A stretch of DNA of 64,000 nucleotides from [Clostridium] viride DSM 6836 (GCA_000620945.1 JHZO01000005.1:1-64000), one strand, 5' to 3'; shown: positions 52,746 through 61,286, counted from the first letter of the stretch. Made by a program: numbers and translations. Notes: generated from the letters alone by a model not told the origin.

Positions 52746-53852
52746 TTACTCGCCTGCGCGCAAACGCACCGGCAGAACCATATAGAGGAAGCGCTCTTCC
52801 CCATCCACGGGCATAATCACGCAGGGCGAAACGCCGGTGGACAGCTCCAGCCGAACTTCATCTGCAGGGGCTGCCTTGAGGGCATCCATCATATAACGGT
52901 TATTAAAGCCAATTTCTAGGTTTCCGCCACTGCCTTGCGCCAGGCAACAGTCATTGGCGTTACCGATGGCGGTTTTGGTCGAGAGCTGAATTTCATTTTC
53001 CCCAAACACGCAGCGCAGGGGACTTTTCAGCTTTTCAGAAATAATCAAGGAGACACGATCAATGGATTGCAGCAAAGCTCGGGTATTGACGGTCACCCCA
53101 ATGGGATTTTCTCTCGGAATGGCCTTGCGCCAAGCCAAAAACTCACCCTCTAAACGGCGGGAGATGAGCATGGTCTGCCCCATCTGGAACATAATGTGTC
53201 GAGCACCCATGGTCACGCTGACCGCTTCGTCCGTATCCCGGCAGATTTTCTCCACTTCAGAAAGCGCTGCACCCGGAGCGACAAAGGTAAACTCCCCTTC
53301 GCTTTCTAAGAGGGCTTCGCGGCGCAAGGCCAAGCGGAACCCATCCACCGAAATGATGGTGACCTGTTCCTTCTCCACTTCAAATAAGGAACCGGTATGG
53401 ATGGGACGGCTTTCGTTATCGCTGACGGCAAAGAGGGTCTGGGCAATCATGCTCTTTAAGCCCCGTTCCTCCAGGGAAAAGGTATTCTGACAGTCCACCT
53501 CCGGAAGGAGGGGGAATTCCTCCGGATCCAGCCCTAAAAGGAAAAACTCGGAGAATCCACAGGTGATGTGCACGGAAAGCTTGTCGACGGAGATGACCAC
53601 CACATCATCGGGAAGCTTCCGAACCAGCTCACCCAGCAGTCTGGCTGGGAGCACGATGGAACCTTGTTTCTGAATCTCCGCATCACAAATGGTTCGAATT
53701 CCGGTTTCCAAGTTGTAGCCGGTGATGGTGAGTACATTTTCTGCTTCTAAGAGGAGACCCTCTAACGCCGGAATGGAGCTTTTGGGAGAGACCGCACGCG
53801 AAGCGGTAGCAATGGCAGATTGTAAGAGGGCCTTTTCACAACTAAATTTCAT
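52746..53852 (-). CDS. dnaN: DNA polymerase III sliding clamp (beta subunit)
   Basis: Processivity clamp. Three clamp domains of about 120 residues are recognisable, beginning MKFSCEKALLQSAI and ending in the MPVDGEERFLYMVLPVRL strand that carries the canonical C-terminal MPMR-like motif. 368 residues from the ATG at 53852, eight bases after AAGGAAGG. The ATG six bases earlier sits only two bases from the ribosome binding site. It lies just left of the oriC DnaA-box cluster. Confidence 0.96.
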   Translation of the reverse strand: MKFSCEKALLQSAIATASRAVSPKSSIPALEGLLLEAENVLTITGYNLETGIRTICDAEIQKQGSIVLPARLLGELVRKLPDDVVVISVDKLSVHITCGFSEFFLLGLDPEEFPLLPEVDCQNTFSLEERGLKSMIAQTLFAVSDNESRPIHTGSLFEVEKEQVTIISVDGFRLALRREALLESEGEFTFVAPGAALSEVEKICRDTDEAVSVTMGARHIMFQMGQTMLISRRLEGEFLAWRKAIPRENPIGVTVNTRALLQSIDRVSLIISEKLKSPLRCVFGENEIQLSTKTAIGNANDCCLAQGSGGNLEIGFNNRYMMDALKAAPADEVRLELSTGVSPCVIMPVDGEERFLYMVLPVRLRAGE

Positions 53853-53937
53853 AAGCATGTCCTTCCTTACAAAAACGCTCCTCTGCTAGGAGAGGATAGG
53901 TGTTTAGGTAGCAACAGTAGTCCGTAGGGGATTTTTT

Positions 53938-54071
53938 TGTGGAAAAGTCCCTGCAGGCCTTGAACTGCAAGGGAAAAAGCCTCCACAGGGGCTGTGTAAA
54001 AAACAAGGGGGTTTTCCCGCTTATCCACGGGGGGCAAACTTTATCCACACCAGGGTTTCCACATGTCCACA
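53938..54071. other. Chromosome origin: DnaA-box cluster between dnaN and dnaA
   Basis: Boxes on the plus strand are TTATCCACG (54021-54029), TTATCCACA (54041-54049, exact consensus), GTTTCCACA (54055-54063) and ATGTCCACA (54063-54071). On the minus strand there is TTTTCCACA (53938-53946), plus weaker CTCCACAG near 53981. Clusters in the dnaA-dnaN gap are the usual origin in Firmicutes. The left part (53853-53937) has a small TAG-rich stretch but no clear A/T-rich unwinding region. No good boxes were seen upstream of dnaA. Confidence 0.85.
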
Positions 54072-54147
54072 AAATCCGGTGGAGAAGCGGATTTTTGCAT
54101 AGCAGCAAAGGGCCCGAGTTTATACTCGGACGAGGGCGGGGGTTAAA

Positions 54148-54430
54148 CTTCTAATGATTACGCTGCGCCTACTCGCCATCGTTGTTCTAAGTCCCAACGA
54201 CTCAGAAGCAAACATCCATGCCTTACGGCATTTCTTGCTCTGCTTCTTCGCTTCTTGCCTTAGCCCACGGCGAGTGACGGCTTCACGCTTCTAACGATCA
54301 CGCTACGGCGGCTCCGCGGCGCGGTCATAAGCCTTGCACTTCGCAGCTGTGCCGCCAAGCCGAGTGGCTTGCCCTGCTCGCTGTCTTCGTGCGGTCTTAT
54401 GCCGCGGCTTCGCACGCCTTCGCGCTTCTA
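54148..54430. repeat. Two-unit nested-hairpin element between oriC boxes and dnaA
   Basis: Unit 1 begins CTTCTAATGATTACGCT (54148) and unit 2 begins CTTCTAACGATCACGCT (54288). They are 140 bp apart with 15 of 17 bases identical. A third CTTCTA at 54425 ends at the dnaA stop codon. Unit 1 holds a nested inverted repeat at 54171-54275: ACTCGCC, CTAAG, AGAAGCA, ATGCC, loop TTAC, then all complements in reverse order. Unit 2 holds another at 54321-54405: CATAAG, GCAC, CAG, AAGCC, loop GAGT, and complements. No reading frame is convincing. It may be a mobile palindromic element or an architectural part of oriC. Confidence 0.7.
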
Positions 54431-55744
54431 TTCGTAATGTGCATTGATATTGGTTTTGATATCTTTTAAGACTTCCGCAATTTCTGGGTTGCTGTTTTTC
54501 AGCTTCTCAATGCGATCAATGGAGTGGAGAACGGTGGTATGGTCGCGGTTATCAAACTCTTTGCCGATCTCCTTCAAGGAAAGACTGGTCATGTTACGAA
54601 TGAGGTACATGGCAATCTGTCTTGCCTGCGCCGTATCCTTGGTACGCCCCTGACCCCGCAGGGCATCGTCCTCAATGGTATAAAACTTACAGACCTCCTC
54701 AATGATGACGGAGGCGGAGGGCAAAATGGAGGTGGGATCCTTGAACATGTCCCGCACAGCCCGGGTCACCGTTCCGGCATCTACGCTGTTACCAAGAAGG
54801 TCACGAAAGGCCAGAATTTTATTAACCGTTCCCTCAATCTGACGCACGTTGGCCGTGATGTTCTCCGCCACATAGGTCAGGACCTCTTCCGGAAGCTCAA
54901 CGCCCATGCGGATGGCCTTGTTCTTGATGATGGCCATGCGGGTTTCATAGTCCGGTGGCTGAATGTCCGCCAGTAGGCCCCACTCAAAGCGGGTTTTCAA
55001 GCGGTCTTCCAGGCGAAGCATTTCTTTGGGCGGACGGTCGGAGGTGAAGACAATCTGCTTCTTTGCCTCGTACAGGGTGTTGAAGGTATGGAACATTTCT
55101 TCCTGCGTAGAGTCACGACCAGCAATGAACTGCACGTCGTCCATGAGGAAGACATCTGCAGAACGGTACTTTTCGCGGAAATCCTGGTTTTTGCCCTCAC
55201 GGATGGCTTGGATCAGCTCATTGGTAAAGGAGTCGCCTCGGATGTATACAATCCGGTACGAGGGATGAGCCCGGTGTATGGTGTGGGCAATGGCGTACAG
55301 CAAGTGGGTTTTACCAAGCCCGGATTCTCCGTAAATAAACAAGGGGTTATAGCTTTGCGCGGGATTTTCGGCAACCGCCACGGCGGCTGCGTGGGCAAAC
55401 TTGTTGGAATTACCCACAACGAAACGCTCAAAGGTATACTCCTCCGTGCCAGGCAAAAAGCTAGAAGCCGCCGTTTGGGGGGTATGCTTGTCCCGCTCCC
55501 CTTCCCCTAAAAGAACCACGTCAAAATCCGCCGAAAAGAGCTCAAAGAGGGCTTTCTTCACGACGGGCACGTAGCGGGACTCAATGATCCCCTTTTTAAA
55601 GTCCGAGGGAGTATAGAGAATAAAGCGGTTTTCCTCAAGAGAAACTGCCTCCGCATCATCAAACCAGGTGTTGATGGTGGTGGCGGTCATTTCCCCTTCC
55701 ATGAGGAGCAGGATACGCTTCCAGATATCGGCCGCAGAGTTCAT
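54428..55744 (-). CDS. dnaA: Chromosomal replication initiator protein DnaA
   Basis: AAA+ initiator that binds DnaA boxes and opens oriC. Domain I (about 1-80) has WKRILLLM and TINTWFDD. The linker is short. Domain III has Walker A GESGLGKTH near residue 145, Walker B FLMDDVQFI, and sensor motifs. Domain IV ends with the DNA-binding signature NRDHTTVLHSIDRIE near residue 405. 438 residues, at the short end of the family because of the short linker. The ATG follows GAGGA. The stop codon overlaps the edge of the hairpin element. Confidence 0.97.
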   Translation of the reverse strand: MNSAADIWKRILLLMEGEMTATTINTWFDDAEAVSLEENRFILYTPSDFKKGIIESRYVPVVKKALFELFSADFDVVLLGEGERDKHTPQTAASSFLPGTEEYTFERFVVGNSNKFAHAAAVAVAENPAQSYNPLFIYGESGLGKTHLLYAIAHTIHRAHPSYRIVYIRGDSFTNELIQAIREGKNQDFREKYRSADVFLMDDVQFIAGRDSTQEEMFHTFNTLYEAKKQIVFTSDRPPKEMLRLEDRLKTRFEWGLLADIQPPDYETRMAIIKNKAIRMGVELPEEVLTYVAENITANVRQIEGTVNKILAFRDLLGNSVDAGTVTRAVRDMFKDPTSILPSASVIIEEVCKFYTIEDDALRGQGRTKDTAQARQIAMYLIRNMTSLSLKEIGKEFDNRDHTTVLHSIDRIEKLKNSNPEIAEVLKDIKTNINAHYE

Positions 55745-55853
55745 ACAGGTTATTCCTCTTTCCGTGAATGTATCGGTATCGGGGCCAACGCAAGAACCCG
55801 ATTAAAAAGAATGCGGGCAAGTAGTGCTTTTTATTGCCTTTAAAGTCCATAAT

Positions 55854-55882
55854 ATTATAGCAAAAAAAAGGCAAAAGGGCAA
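55854..55882 (-). promoter_or_regulatory. Sigma-A promoter for dnaA
   Basis: Minus strand -35 TTGCCC (55877-55882), 17-bp spacer, extended -10 TGC-TATAAT (-10 at 55854-55859), 109 bp upstream of the dnaA ATG. Confidence 0.65.
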
Positions 55883-56012
55883 GGGGAAAAACTTTAAATT
55901 ATTTTAATAATGTGTAGGAAGAAGGTAAAAAGAGAGCAAGGCAAAAGGCCTTGCGAAAGGAAGAAATGCAAAAAGACACGAGATTCCCCGCAAATAAGGG
56001 AAAAAAATGAGC

Positions 56013-56042
56013 TTGACATGAGCTTTCTACTTCCGTTATAAT
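56013..56042 (+). promoter_or_regulatory. Sigma-A promoter for rpmH-rnpA
   Basis: -35 TTGACA (56013-56018), 18-bp spacer, -10 TATAAT (56037-56042). Both hexamers are consensus, consistent with a ribosomal protein gene. Confidence 0.8.
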
Positions 56043-56063
56043 GTTTTGTACTCTATCATGAGA

Positions 56064-56096
56064 CCGCCCTTGGCGGAACGACCCGCCACGTGGCGG
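56064..56096 (+). promoter_or_regulatory. Tandem GC hairpins in the rpmH leader
   Basis: CCGCC-CTT-GGCGG (56064-56076) is followed six bases later by CCGCC-ACGT-GGCGG (56083-56096 approx). Both are perfect 5-bp stems near the 5' end of the rpmH transcript. They may stabilise the mRNA 5' end or mediate control; no T-run follows. Confidence 0.5.
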
Positions 56097-56190
56097 AAAT
56101 GAATCCAGACGACCGCAGCCAAACGAAGAGGTTTGTGCTGTTGTGGTGGGCGGCGTGAGCCGCTTAATATGATACAGGAGGTGTATCGTC

Positions 56191-56325
56191 ATGGTTCGTA
56201 CCTATCAGCCTAAAAAGCGCCAGCGCTCCAAGGAGCATGGTTTCCGTAAACGTATGGCCACCAAAAATGGGCGCAAGGTTTTGGCTCGTCGCCGTGCCAG
56301 AGGCCGTGCCCGTCTCACCCACTAA
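56191..56325 (+). CDS. rpmH: 50S ribosomal protein L34
   Basis: Smallest conserved 50S protein. The 44-residue product [18 protein letters not shown]... ends in [10 protein letters not shown] and is extremely basic, as expected. AGGAGG precedes the ATG by 9 bases. It is the first gene of the rpmH-rnpA-yidD-yidC-jag operon that diverges from dnaA, the typical bacterial origin arrangement. Confidence 0.97.
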   Translation: MVRTYQPKKRQRSKEHGFRKRMATKNGRKVLARRRARGRARLTH

Positions 56326-56358
56326 TGCAGGGGGGCAAACCGCATAGGAATCCATAGG

Positions 56359-56389
56359 GGGGCGGGGAATGCTTATGTTCCACCGCCCC
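56359..56389 (+). other. Hairpin in the rpmH-rnpA spacer
   Basis: GGGGCGG-GGAA pairs with TTCC-A-CCGCCCC with one bulged A and an 8-base loop, inside a 156-bp spacer without a gene. There is no T-run, so it probably acts in processing or differential stability: rpmH is needed in far larger amounts than rnpA. Confidence 0.5.
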
Positions 56390-56481
56390 TGCGAAGCATC
56401 TGAAGAAAGGGGAACGCGTGCGCGAACTGCAAGGGCTCACGCCTTTGCTGCGGACAAGGATACCCAATCGAGGTAAGAGCA

Positions 56482-56838
56482 GTGAAGTACACGGTTTCTT
56501 TAAAAGAAAATCGGCAATTTCGACGGTTGTATGCAAAGGGGAAGAGTGTCGTCTCTCCTTCTCTGGTACTTTACTACCGAAAAACAGGCGGAAAGGAAAA
56601 CCGCCTTGGGATTACCGTGAGCGGAAAACTGGGAAATGCCGTCAAGCGCAACAAGATTCGCCGCCGGATACGTGAGATTTATCGCACCAACGAAGAACGC
56701 TTTGTCCCTGGCTGCACCATTGTGGTGGTTGCCCGGGTCCGTGCGGTGCGTTCGTCGTACCGTGAGTTGGAGCAAAGCTTTTTGAAACTGGCACACAAGG
56801 CAGAACTCCTGCGAAAGACGGAAGGGGCAGAGTCATGA
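56482..56838 (+). CDS. rnpA: Ribonuclease P protein component
   Basis: Protein subunit of RNase P, which matures tRNA 5' ends. The signature RNxxKRxxRE-type motif appears as GNAVKRNKIRRRIRE near residue 50, with the N-terminal LKENRQFRRLYAKGK. 118 residues. GTG start at 56482 after GAGGTAAG. It overlaps yidD by four bases (ATGA). Confidence 0.95.
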   Translation: MKYTVSLKENRQFRRLYAKGKSVVSPSLVLYYRKTGGKENRLGITVSGKLGNAVKRNKIRRRIREIYRTNEERFVPGCTIVVVARVRAVRSSYRELEQSFLKLAHKAELLRKTEGAES

Positions 56839-57053
56839 AAGCGCTGCTTCTTGCGCTCATTCGCGGGTACCGGAAGTGGATATCGCCGGCGCGACCGCCC
56901 TGTTGCCGGTTTATTCCCAGTTGCTCGTCCTATGCACTCGAAGCGGTGGAGAAATACGGTGCTTGGAAAGGTGGAAGGTTAGCGCTCGCTCGAATTCTGC
57001 GTTGCAACCCTTTTCACCGGCAAGAAAGTATTGAATATGACCCGGTACCATAA
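56835..57053 (+). CDS. yidD: Membrane protein insertion efficiency factor YidD
   Basis: Small YidD-family protein that assists YidC-dependent insertion. It has the family motif IRGYRKWISPARPPCCRFIPSCSSYALEA, noted here as residues 9-37, with conserved cysteines, then KGG and the RCNPFH motif. 72 residues. Translationally coupled to rnpA and followed by yidC after 117 bp. Confidence 0.94.
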   Translation: MKALLLALIRGYRKWISPARPPCCRFIPSCSSYALEAVEKYGAWKGGRLALARILRCNPFHRQESIEYDPVP

Positions 57054-57170
57054 CCGAGCGCATTGCTGGGGTGTTTTTTCTCTGCGCCAAAACCCAGTGA
57101 AGTAAGGAAGGACCGTTCATCCATCGGATGACGGGCTATCCAGAATCGTCCTACATGGAGGCAATGATAC

Positions 57171-58493
57171 ATGGAAATTATCTTAAAGCCATTTGCCCTA
57201 TTGCTCGGGTGGCTGTATAGCATTTCAGGAAACTATGGCCTTGCCATCATCCTGTTCTGTTTGATTTTTAAAATTCTTCTCTTCCCTATTTCCATTAAGG
57301 GAAGAAAAGGCATGCTCGACATGAGCCGTCTTTCGGAAAAGCAAAAAGAGCTTCAAGCCAAGTACGGCCGCGACCGTCAAAAGTATAGTGAAGAGTTAGC
57401 AAATCTTTATGCTGCGGAGAACGTGAAACCCTCCGGCGGCTGTCTTTGGACCTTTTTACCCTTGCCCTTGCTGTTCGCCCTCTATGGCGTTGTCAGCAGC
57501 CCCTTTACGCACCTCATGGGTCTCAATCCCGATCAGGTGACCAAACTGACCGAATTTGTGCATGCCAATTCGGGAGCAGGGACAAAATCCCAGCTTTCCA
57601 TCGCCCAGTCGGTATACGAAAACTTCAGCGGAGTACAAGCCGCACTTCCCGACGTTGCCACTCAGATTCAGCATGCGGGTGGCCCCATCAACTTTGAATT
57701 CTTAGGACTTAACCTGTCCTCCACGCCAGATCTGCTGTTTTTCCAGCATGCAGACCCCTTCTCTTGGGCACACGTAGGCCTATTCCTGATTCCCATTGTG
57801 TCGGCCATTTTAGCGGTTGCCTCCATGATGGTGAACACCCACATTAACCAGAAGATTCTTGGCATTGGCGGTCAGAATGACGCCATGAACCGTCAAATGA
57901 TCATCATGCAGCCCATCCTTTCTCTCTGGATCGGCTTTACCCTCCCTGCCGCCCTGGGCATTTACTGGATTGCCAACAGCGTCTTTGCCATTCTGCAGGA
58001 ATACTGCTCCATTGGCCTGCTGAAAAGTCACATTGCAAAGGCAAAGGTAGAAGCAGAGCGCCGGGCCGTCGAGCAGCGCGAAAAGGCCAAGGAGCAAAAG
58101 CGAGTCATGGCCGAGCAGAAGAAGAAAAAGGCCGAGGAAGCCAAGCGCATTAAGTTGGAGCGCAGCCTTTCCACCGATGGGATCTCCGATAGCCGTGTGG
58201 GTATGCGTGCGTATGCCCGAGGCCGAACCTACGATCAGAGTCGCTATGAGGTGACCCCGTATCACGATCCGGATGATATGATCAAGGAAAAGGGTGGCCA
58301 AAGTAGCCAAGGGGATGAAGCAGCCAAGCCCGCGGCACAGCCCAAGAAAAAGAAGAACAAGAAGAATGAAGAAGAGCTTCCCGCGGGGATGCGTTTAAAC
58401 GAGAGCGAGCCACGTGAGCCCATTCCGGAGGAACCGGTTTTGGAGATGGACGCTTCCGACGCACCGGAAACGGAAGAAAAAACGGAAGACTAA
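57171..58493 (+). CDS. yidC: Membrane protein insertase YidC/SpoIIIJ
   Basis: YidC/Oxa1 insertase. The core helices lie at about residues 20-40, 85-110, 195-220 and 240-285, with GRKGMLDMSR in the first cytoplasmic loop and the hydrophilic groove arginine in KGR near residue 44. No lipobox or signal peptide is evident, unlike many Gram-positive YidC proteins. The C-terminal third (about 290-440) is a long, highly charged K/E-rich tail that may bind ribosomes. 440 residues. Confidence 0.92.
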   Translation: MEIILKPFALLLGWLYSISGNYGLAIILFCLIFKILLFPISIKGRKGMLDMSRLSEKQKELQAKYGRDRQKYSEELANLYAAENVKPSGGCLWTFLPLPLLFALYGVVSSPFTHLMGLNPDQVTKLTEFVHANSGAGTKSQLSIAQSVYENFSGVQAALPDVATQIQHAGGPINFEFLGLNLSSTPDLLFFQHADPFSWAHVGLFLIPIVSAILAVASMMVNTHINQKILGIGGQNDAMNRQMIIMQPILSLWIGFTLPAALGIYWIANSVFAILQEYCSIGLLKSHIAKAKVEAERRAVEQREKAKEQKRVMAEQKKKKAEEAKRIKLERSLSTDGISDSRVGMRAYARGRTYDQSRYEVTPYHDPDDMIKEKGGQSSQGDEAAKPAAQPKKKKNKKNEEELPAGMRLNESEPREPIPEEPVLEMDASDAPETEEKTED

Positions 58494-58507
58494 GGAGGTC
58501 TTGCCAT

Positions 58508-59374
58508 ATGCTAAAATGGATTGAGGCCAGCGGCAAGAATGAAGAAGCCGCCATTGCATCGGCACTTGCGCAGCTTGGCCTAGAACGTGATGATGTCTCG
58601 GTTGAGGTACTGGAACGAGCCAAGAGTGGATTTTTAGGAATCGGCGCCTCTCCTGCCCGCGTGAAAGTCAGCTATGAGGCGCCCGATGAACCCAAGGTTT
58701 CCGTTCCCCTTTCCGCACCAAAAGAAGTGACGCACAAAAAGCCTGTGGTCGAAAAGGCCCCGGTCCCCGAAAAGCCAGTGAAAAAAGTGGCCGAGGCTCC
58801 CCGCAAGGAAGCTGCCCCTGCCGCTCCAAAACAGGAGGTCTCCGCGCCCAAAGCACCCGAAGTTGCACCCATGAAAGAGGAAGAAGCAGGATCAGTCGCA
58901 GCTACGGCTGATGTGGAAGAGTGCATTCGTATCTTCCTACAAGGACTGTTTTCCCATATGGGCGTGAGCGCAACACCCGTAATCACCGTCCGTCCGGAAG
59001 GCGGGTATCAGGTGATCTTGGAGGGCGAACGTTTAGGTGCCCTCATCGGACACCGCGGCGAGACCTTGGACGCCATCCAACAACTGACCAACTATGCCAT
59101 CAATCGGGATCGTCAAAAGCGCGTTCGCGTCCACATTGACGTGGAGAACTATCGCCAAAAGCGCGAAGAAGCCTTGCAGCGCCTTGCCCAGAAGGTGGCC
59201 GCCAAGGTCGTGAAGTACCGCCGGAATATTACCCTCGAACCCATGAATGCCTATGAGCGTCATGTCATTCACGAAACCCTGCAAGAATACCCCGATGTGG
59301 TTACCTACTCCACCGGCACGGAGCCCAACCGCCGCACCGTGGTTGCCTTTACCCGCGGAAAACACTCCTACTGA
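58508..59374 (+). CDS. jag: Jag/KhpB RNA-binding protein (Jag-N, KH and R3H domains)
   Basis: RNA-binding protein partnering YidC. The Jag-N domain is at residues 1-52 (SGKNEEAAIASALAQLGL, then GFLGIG). A low-complexity P/A/K/E linker follows (about 55-130), then a KH domain (about 150-205; GxxG as IGHRGET), and the R3H domain near the C-terminus (VIHETLQEY with ARG-H-like YERHVIH). 288 residues. 14 bp after yidC. The usual next genes mnmE and mnmG are absent here. Confidence 0.93.
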   Translation: MLKWIEASGKNEEAAIASALAQLGLERDDVSVEVLERAKSGFLGIGASPARVKVSYEAPDEPKVSVPLSAPKEVTHKKPVVEKAPVPEKPVKKVAEAPRKEAAPAAPKQEVSAPKAPEVAPMKEEEAGSVAATADVEECIRIFLQGLFSHMGVSATPVITVRPEGGYQVILEGERLGALIGHRGETLDAIQQLTNYAINRDRQKRVRVHIDVENYRQKREEALQRLAQKVAAKVVKYRRNITLEPMNAYERHVIHETLQEYPDVVTYSTGTEPNRRTVVAFTRGKHSY

Positions 59375-59466
59375 GAAACATTTTTGCGGAAGAAACAGAG
59401 AGAACCCAAAACTGAATGAGCAGTTTCGCCTCCGGCGAACATTCCAGCAAAAGAGCAATGTGGCTT

Positions 59467-59501
59467 GCGCGGCGGGAGGTGTCAAAACCCGCCGCGCTTT
59501 T
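59467..59501 (+). terminator. Terminator downstream of jag
   Basis: The perfect 10-bp stem GCGCGGCGGG/CCCGCCGCGC with an 11-base loop is followed by TTTT. It lies 93 bp after the jag stop codon and ends the rpmH operon. Confidence 0.7.
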
Positions 59502-59540
59502 CGCGCCGGAGGTAGTGGAGGCTGCGTGGGAGAAATGAGT

Positions 59541-60485
59541 ATGGAAGATACCTTAAGAGGTCGCATAGACCCTGAACTGCTGTCCTTTTATGATGCCTCT
59601 GAGGGCTTTGATTTCGATGCCCTGGATGATTTTGTCGTACGGATGAACGCCGTAGAGATCGCCAACTTGAAGGAAGACCCCGAGGTTTTCACCGAGGAGC
59701 GATACATCGATGGGTTGGAGGGAGCGCCCTCCATCAAACTCCGGATTTACCGCCCTGCGGCCCAGACGCAAGATCTGCGCCCCGGCCTTCTCTTTTTCCA
59801 CGGTGGTGGCTTTTTATTTGGTAGTGTGTATCGACAGGAAGTCCTTTGCCAGCGTTACGTGAAGCAGGTCGGCTGCCTTGTCGTTTCGGTAGAATATCGC
59901 CTAGCCCCCAGCTGGAAAGCCCCGGCTCCGGTGGAGGACGCCTACGCGGCCCTTCTGTGGCTGTATGAAAACGCCCCATCCCTGGGGGTGGACCAAACCC
60001 GTCTTGCCGCGGCGGGACTTTCCGCCGGTGGAACCATCGTCAGCGCCCTTTCCATGATGACCCGCGACCGAAAGGGGCCCAAACTTTGCCTTCAGCTTCC
60101 GCTGTATGCGGAGCTGGATTGGCGCTTAACCACCCCCTCCTCCCGTGAGATTACATCCTATAAAGTCTGGTGCTATGAGAATAACCGCATCTCCTGGGAT
60201 CTGTACTTAGGAGAGGATAAGGCGGTCGATTACTACGATTCTCCGGCCTTGTGTGAAGACCTTACGGGCCTGGCACCTGTGTTTTCCTTTGTGGGAGCGC
60301 TGGACCCGGTGCGGGATGAGAACCTCAGCTTTTGGACAAGGCTTCTGCAAGCCGGAATCCCGGTGGAAGCACATATCTTCCCAGGCGCTTACCATTGCTT
60401 TGAACTTGGTTCGCCCCAAGCCGCAGTGAGTCAAAAGGCCTATGAACTGACCTATGCTGCGCTAAAACGCGCATTTTACGAATAA
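59541..60485 (+). CDS. Alpha/beta hydrolase (HSL/Aes-type esterase)
   Basis: Esterase of the hormone-sensitive-lipase-like family. The oxyanion motif HGGGF is near residue 90, and the nucleophile is in GLSAGG (Ser near residue 158). The likely acid is in GALDPVRD (near 255) and the histidine in GAYHCFE (near 285). 314 residues from the ATG at 59541, eight bases after GGGAG; the open frame runs back through the terminator. Substrate is unknown. It interrupts the conserved origin gene order. Confidence 0.85.
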   Translation: MEDTLRGRIDPELLSFYDASEGFDFDALDDFVVRMNAVEIANLKEDPEVFTEERYIDGLEGAPSIKLRIYRPAAQTQDLRPGLLFFHGGGFLFGSVYRQEVLCQRYVKQVGCLVVSVEYRLAPSWKAPAPVEDAYAALLWLYENAPSLGVDQTRLAAAGLSAGGTIVSALSMMTRDRKGPKLCLQLPLYAELDWRLTTPSSREITSYKVWCYENNRISWDLYLGEDKAVDYYDSPALCEDLTGLAPVFSFVGALDPVRDENLSFWTRLLQAGIPVEAHIFPGAYHCFELGSPQAAVSQKAYELTYAALKRAFYE

Positions 60486-60536
60486 TTCATCCACATATTT
60501 TTTCGTTTTTGTGGAAAACGAAAGGGGGAAACCGCA

Positions 60537-61286
60537 GTGAACCTTCCAAAACACTGGCAAGACCGCATGGAAGCAGGCCGTTTTCCCAATGCCGTCCTCC
60601 TCATTGGGGAGAAACGAGACGAAGTCTCCAAGGAACTAGCCGCGGCCTATCTTTGTGTGGGACAACACCCACCATGCCATGGGTGCAGCCACTGTCGCAA
60701 GGTAGAGGCGGGGATTCATCCGGATTTGATCCGGGCCGACACGGCGGATGCCGTCAAGGTCGACCCCATTCGTGCCCTGCGCACCGATGCGTACATCCGC
60801 CCCAACGAAGGAGACAGAAAGGTCTATCTCTTATCCGCAGCGGACCTTATGAATGCAAATGCGCAAAATGCATTGCTGAAGCTTTTAGAGGAAGGCCCAG
60901 AGTATGCCTGCTTTTTCTTCCTCGCCAGCAATCCGGAGCGACTTCTCCCCACCCTTCGCTCACGTTGTGAAACCTTGCGTTGTGAGAACGTTGGGGAGGA
61001 AACCATGGAGCAGATGGCCCAGCGAAACGAGTTTGTGACCTTGCTCCTCCAGGAAAGGCAGGAAAAGATGCCTCTTCTTTCCCTTTGCGTTTCCTTGGAA
61101 AAGAAAAGTAGGGAAGAGCTGGCGCTCTTTCTGGACCAAAGCATTGAGCAGCTTGCTGCCCACTTGGTGCAGAACCCGGCGGGACTCTTTCCCAAGCTGG
61201 AGGCACTGAGAACGGTGCGCGCTGCCTGCGAAGTGAACATCGGAACGGGTCACCTTTCAGGTTTGCTTATGGCAAGCTTACTGTAA
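60537..61286 (+). CDS. holB: DNA polymerase III delta-prime subunit (short form)
   Basis: Clamp-loader delta-prime subunit. The zinc module C-x7-C-x2-C-x2-C around PPCHGCSHCRKVEAGIHPDL, cited as residues 35-60, is typical. So are SAADLMNANAQNALLKLLEEGP and the SRCETL arginine-finger region. The expected Walker A is degenerate (LIGEKRDEVSKE, no GKT). 249 residues versus about 310-330 in most homologues, so the C-terminal collar domain is shortened. GTG start. It precedes ricT, as in B. subtilis. Confidence 0.85.
   Translation: MNLPKHWQDRMEAGRFPNAVLLIGEKRDEVSKELAAAYLCVGQHPPCHGCSHCRKVEAGIHPDLIRADTADAVKVDPIRALRTDAYIRPNEGDRKVYLLSAADLMNANAQNALLKLLEEGPEYACFFFLASNPERLLPTLRSRCETLRCENVGEETMEQMAQRNEFVTLLLQERQEKMPLLSLCVSLEKKSREELALFLDQSIEQLAAHLVQNPAGLFPKLEALRTVRAACEVNIGTGHLSGLLMASLL

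Larger units (their letters stand above)
55745..56190. other. Divergent dnaA-rpmH intergenic region
   Basis: 446 bp without a gene. The left part (to about 55882) holds the dnaA leader and promoter. The centre (55883-56012) is A/T-rich, with a run near 55890-55912 of almost only A and T, plus a small inverted repeat CAAGGC/GCCTTG around 55938-55956. The right part holds the rpmH promoter and structured leader. I see no exact DnaA box here. The A/T-rich centre could assist unwinding, but that is speculative. Confidence 0.5.

Noticed and set aside
53885-53925. TAG-rich stretch as DnaA-trio unwinding element
   Set aside because: Several TAG triplets are present but at irregular spacing and not directly after a DnaA box and GC-rich spacer.
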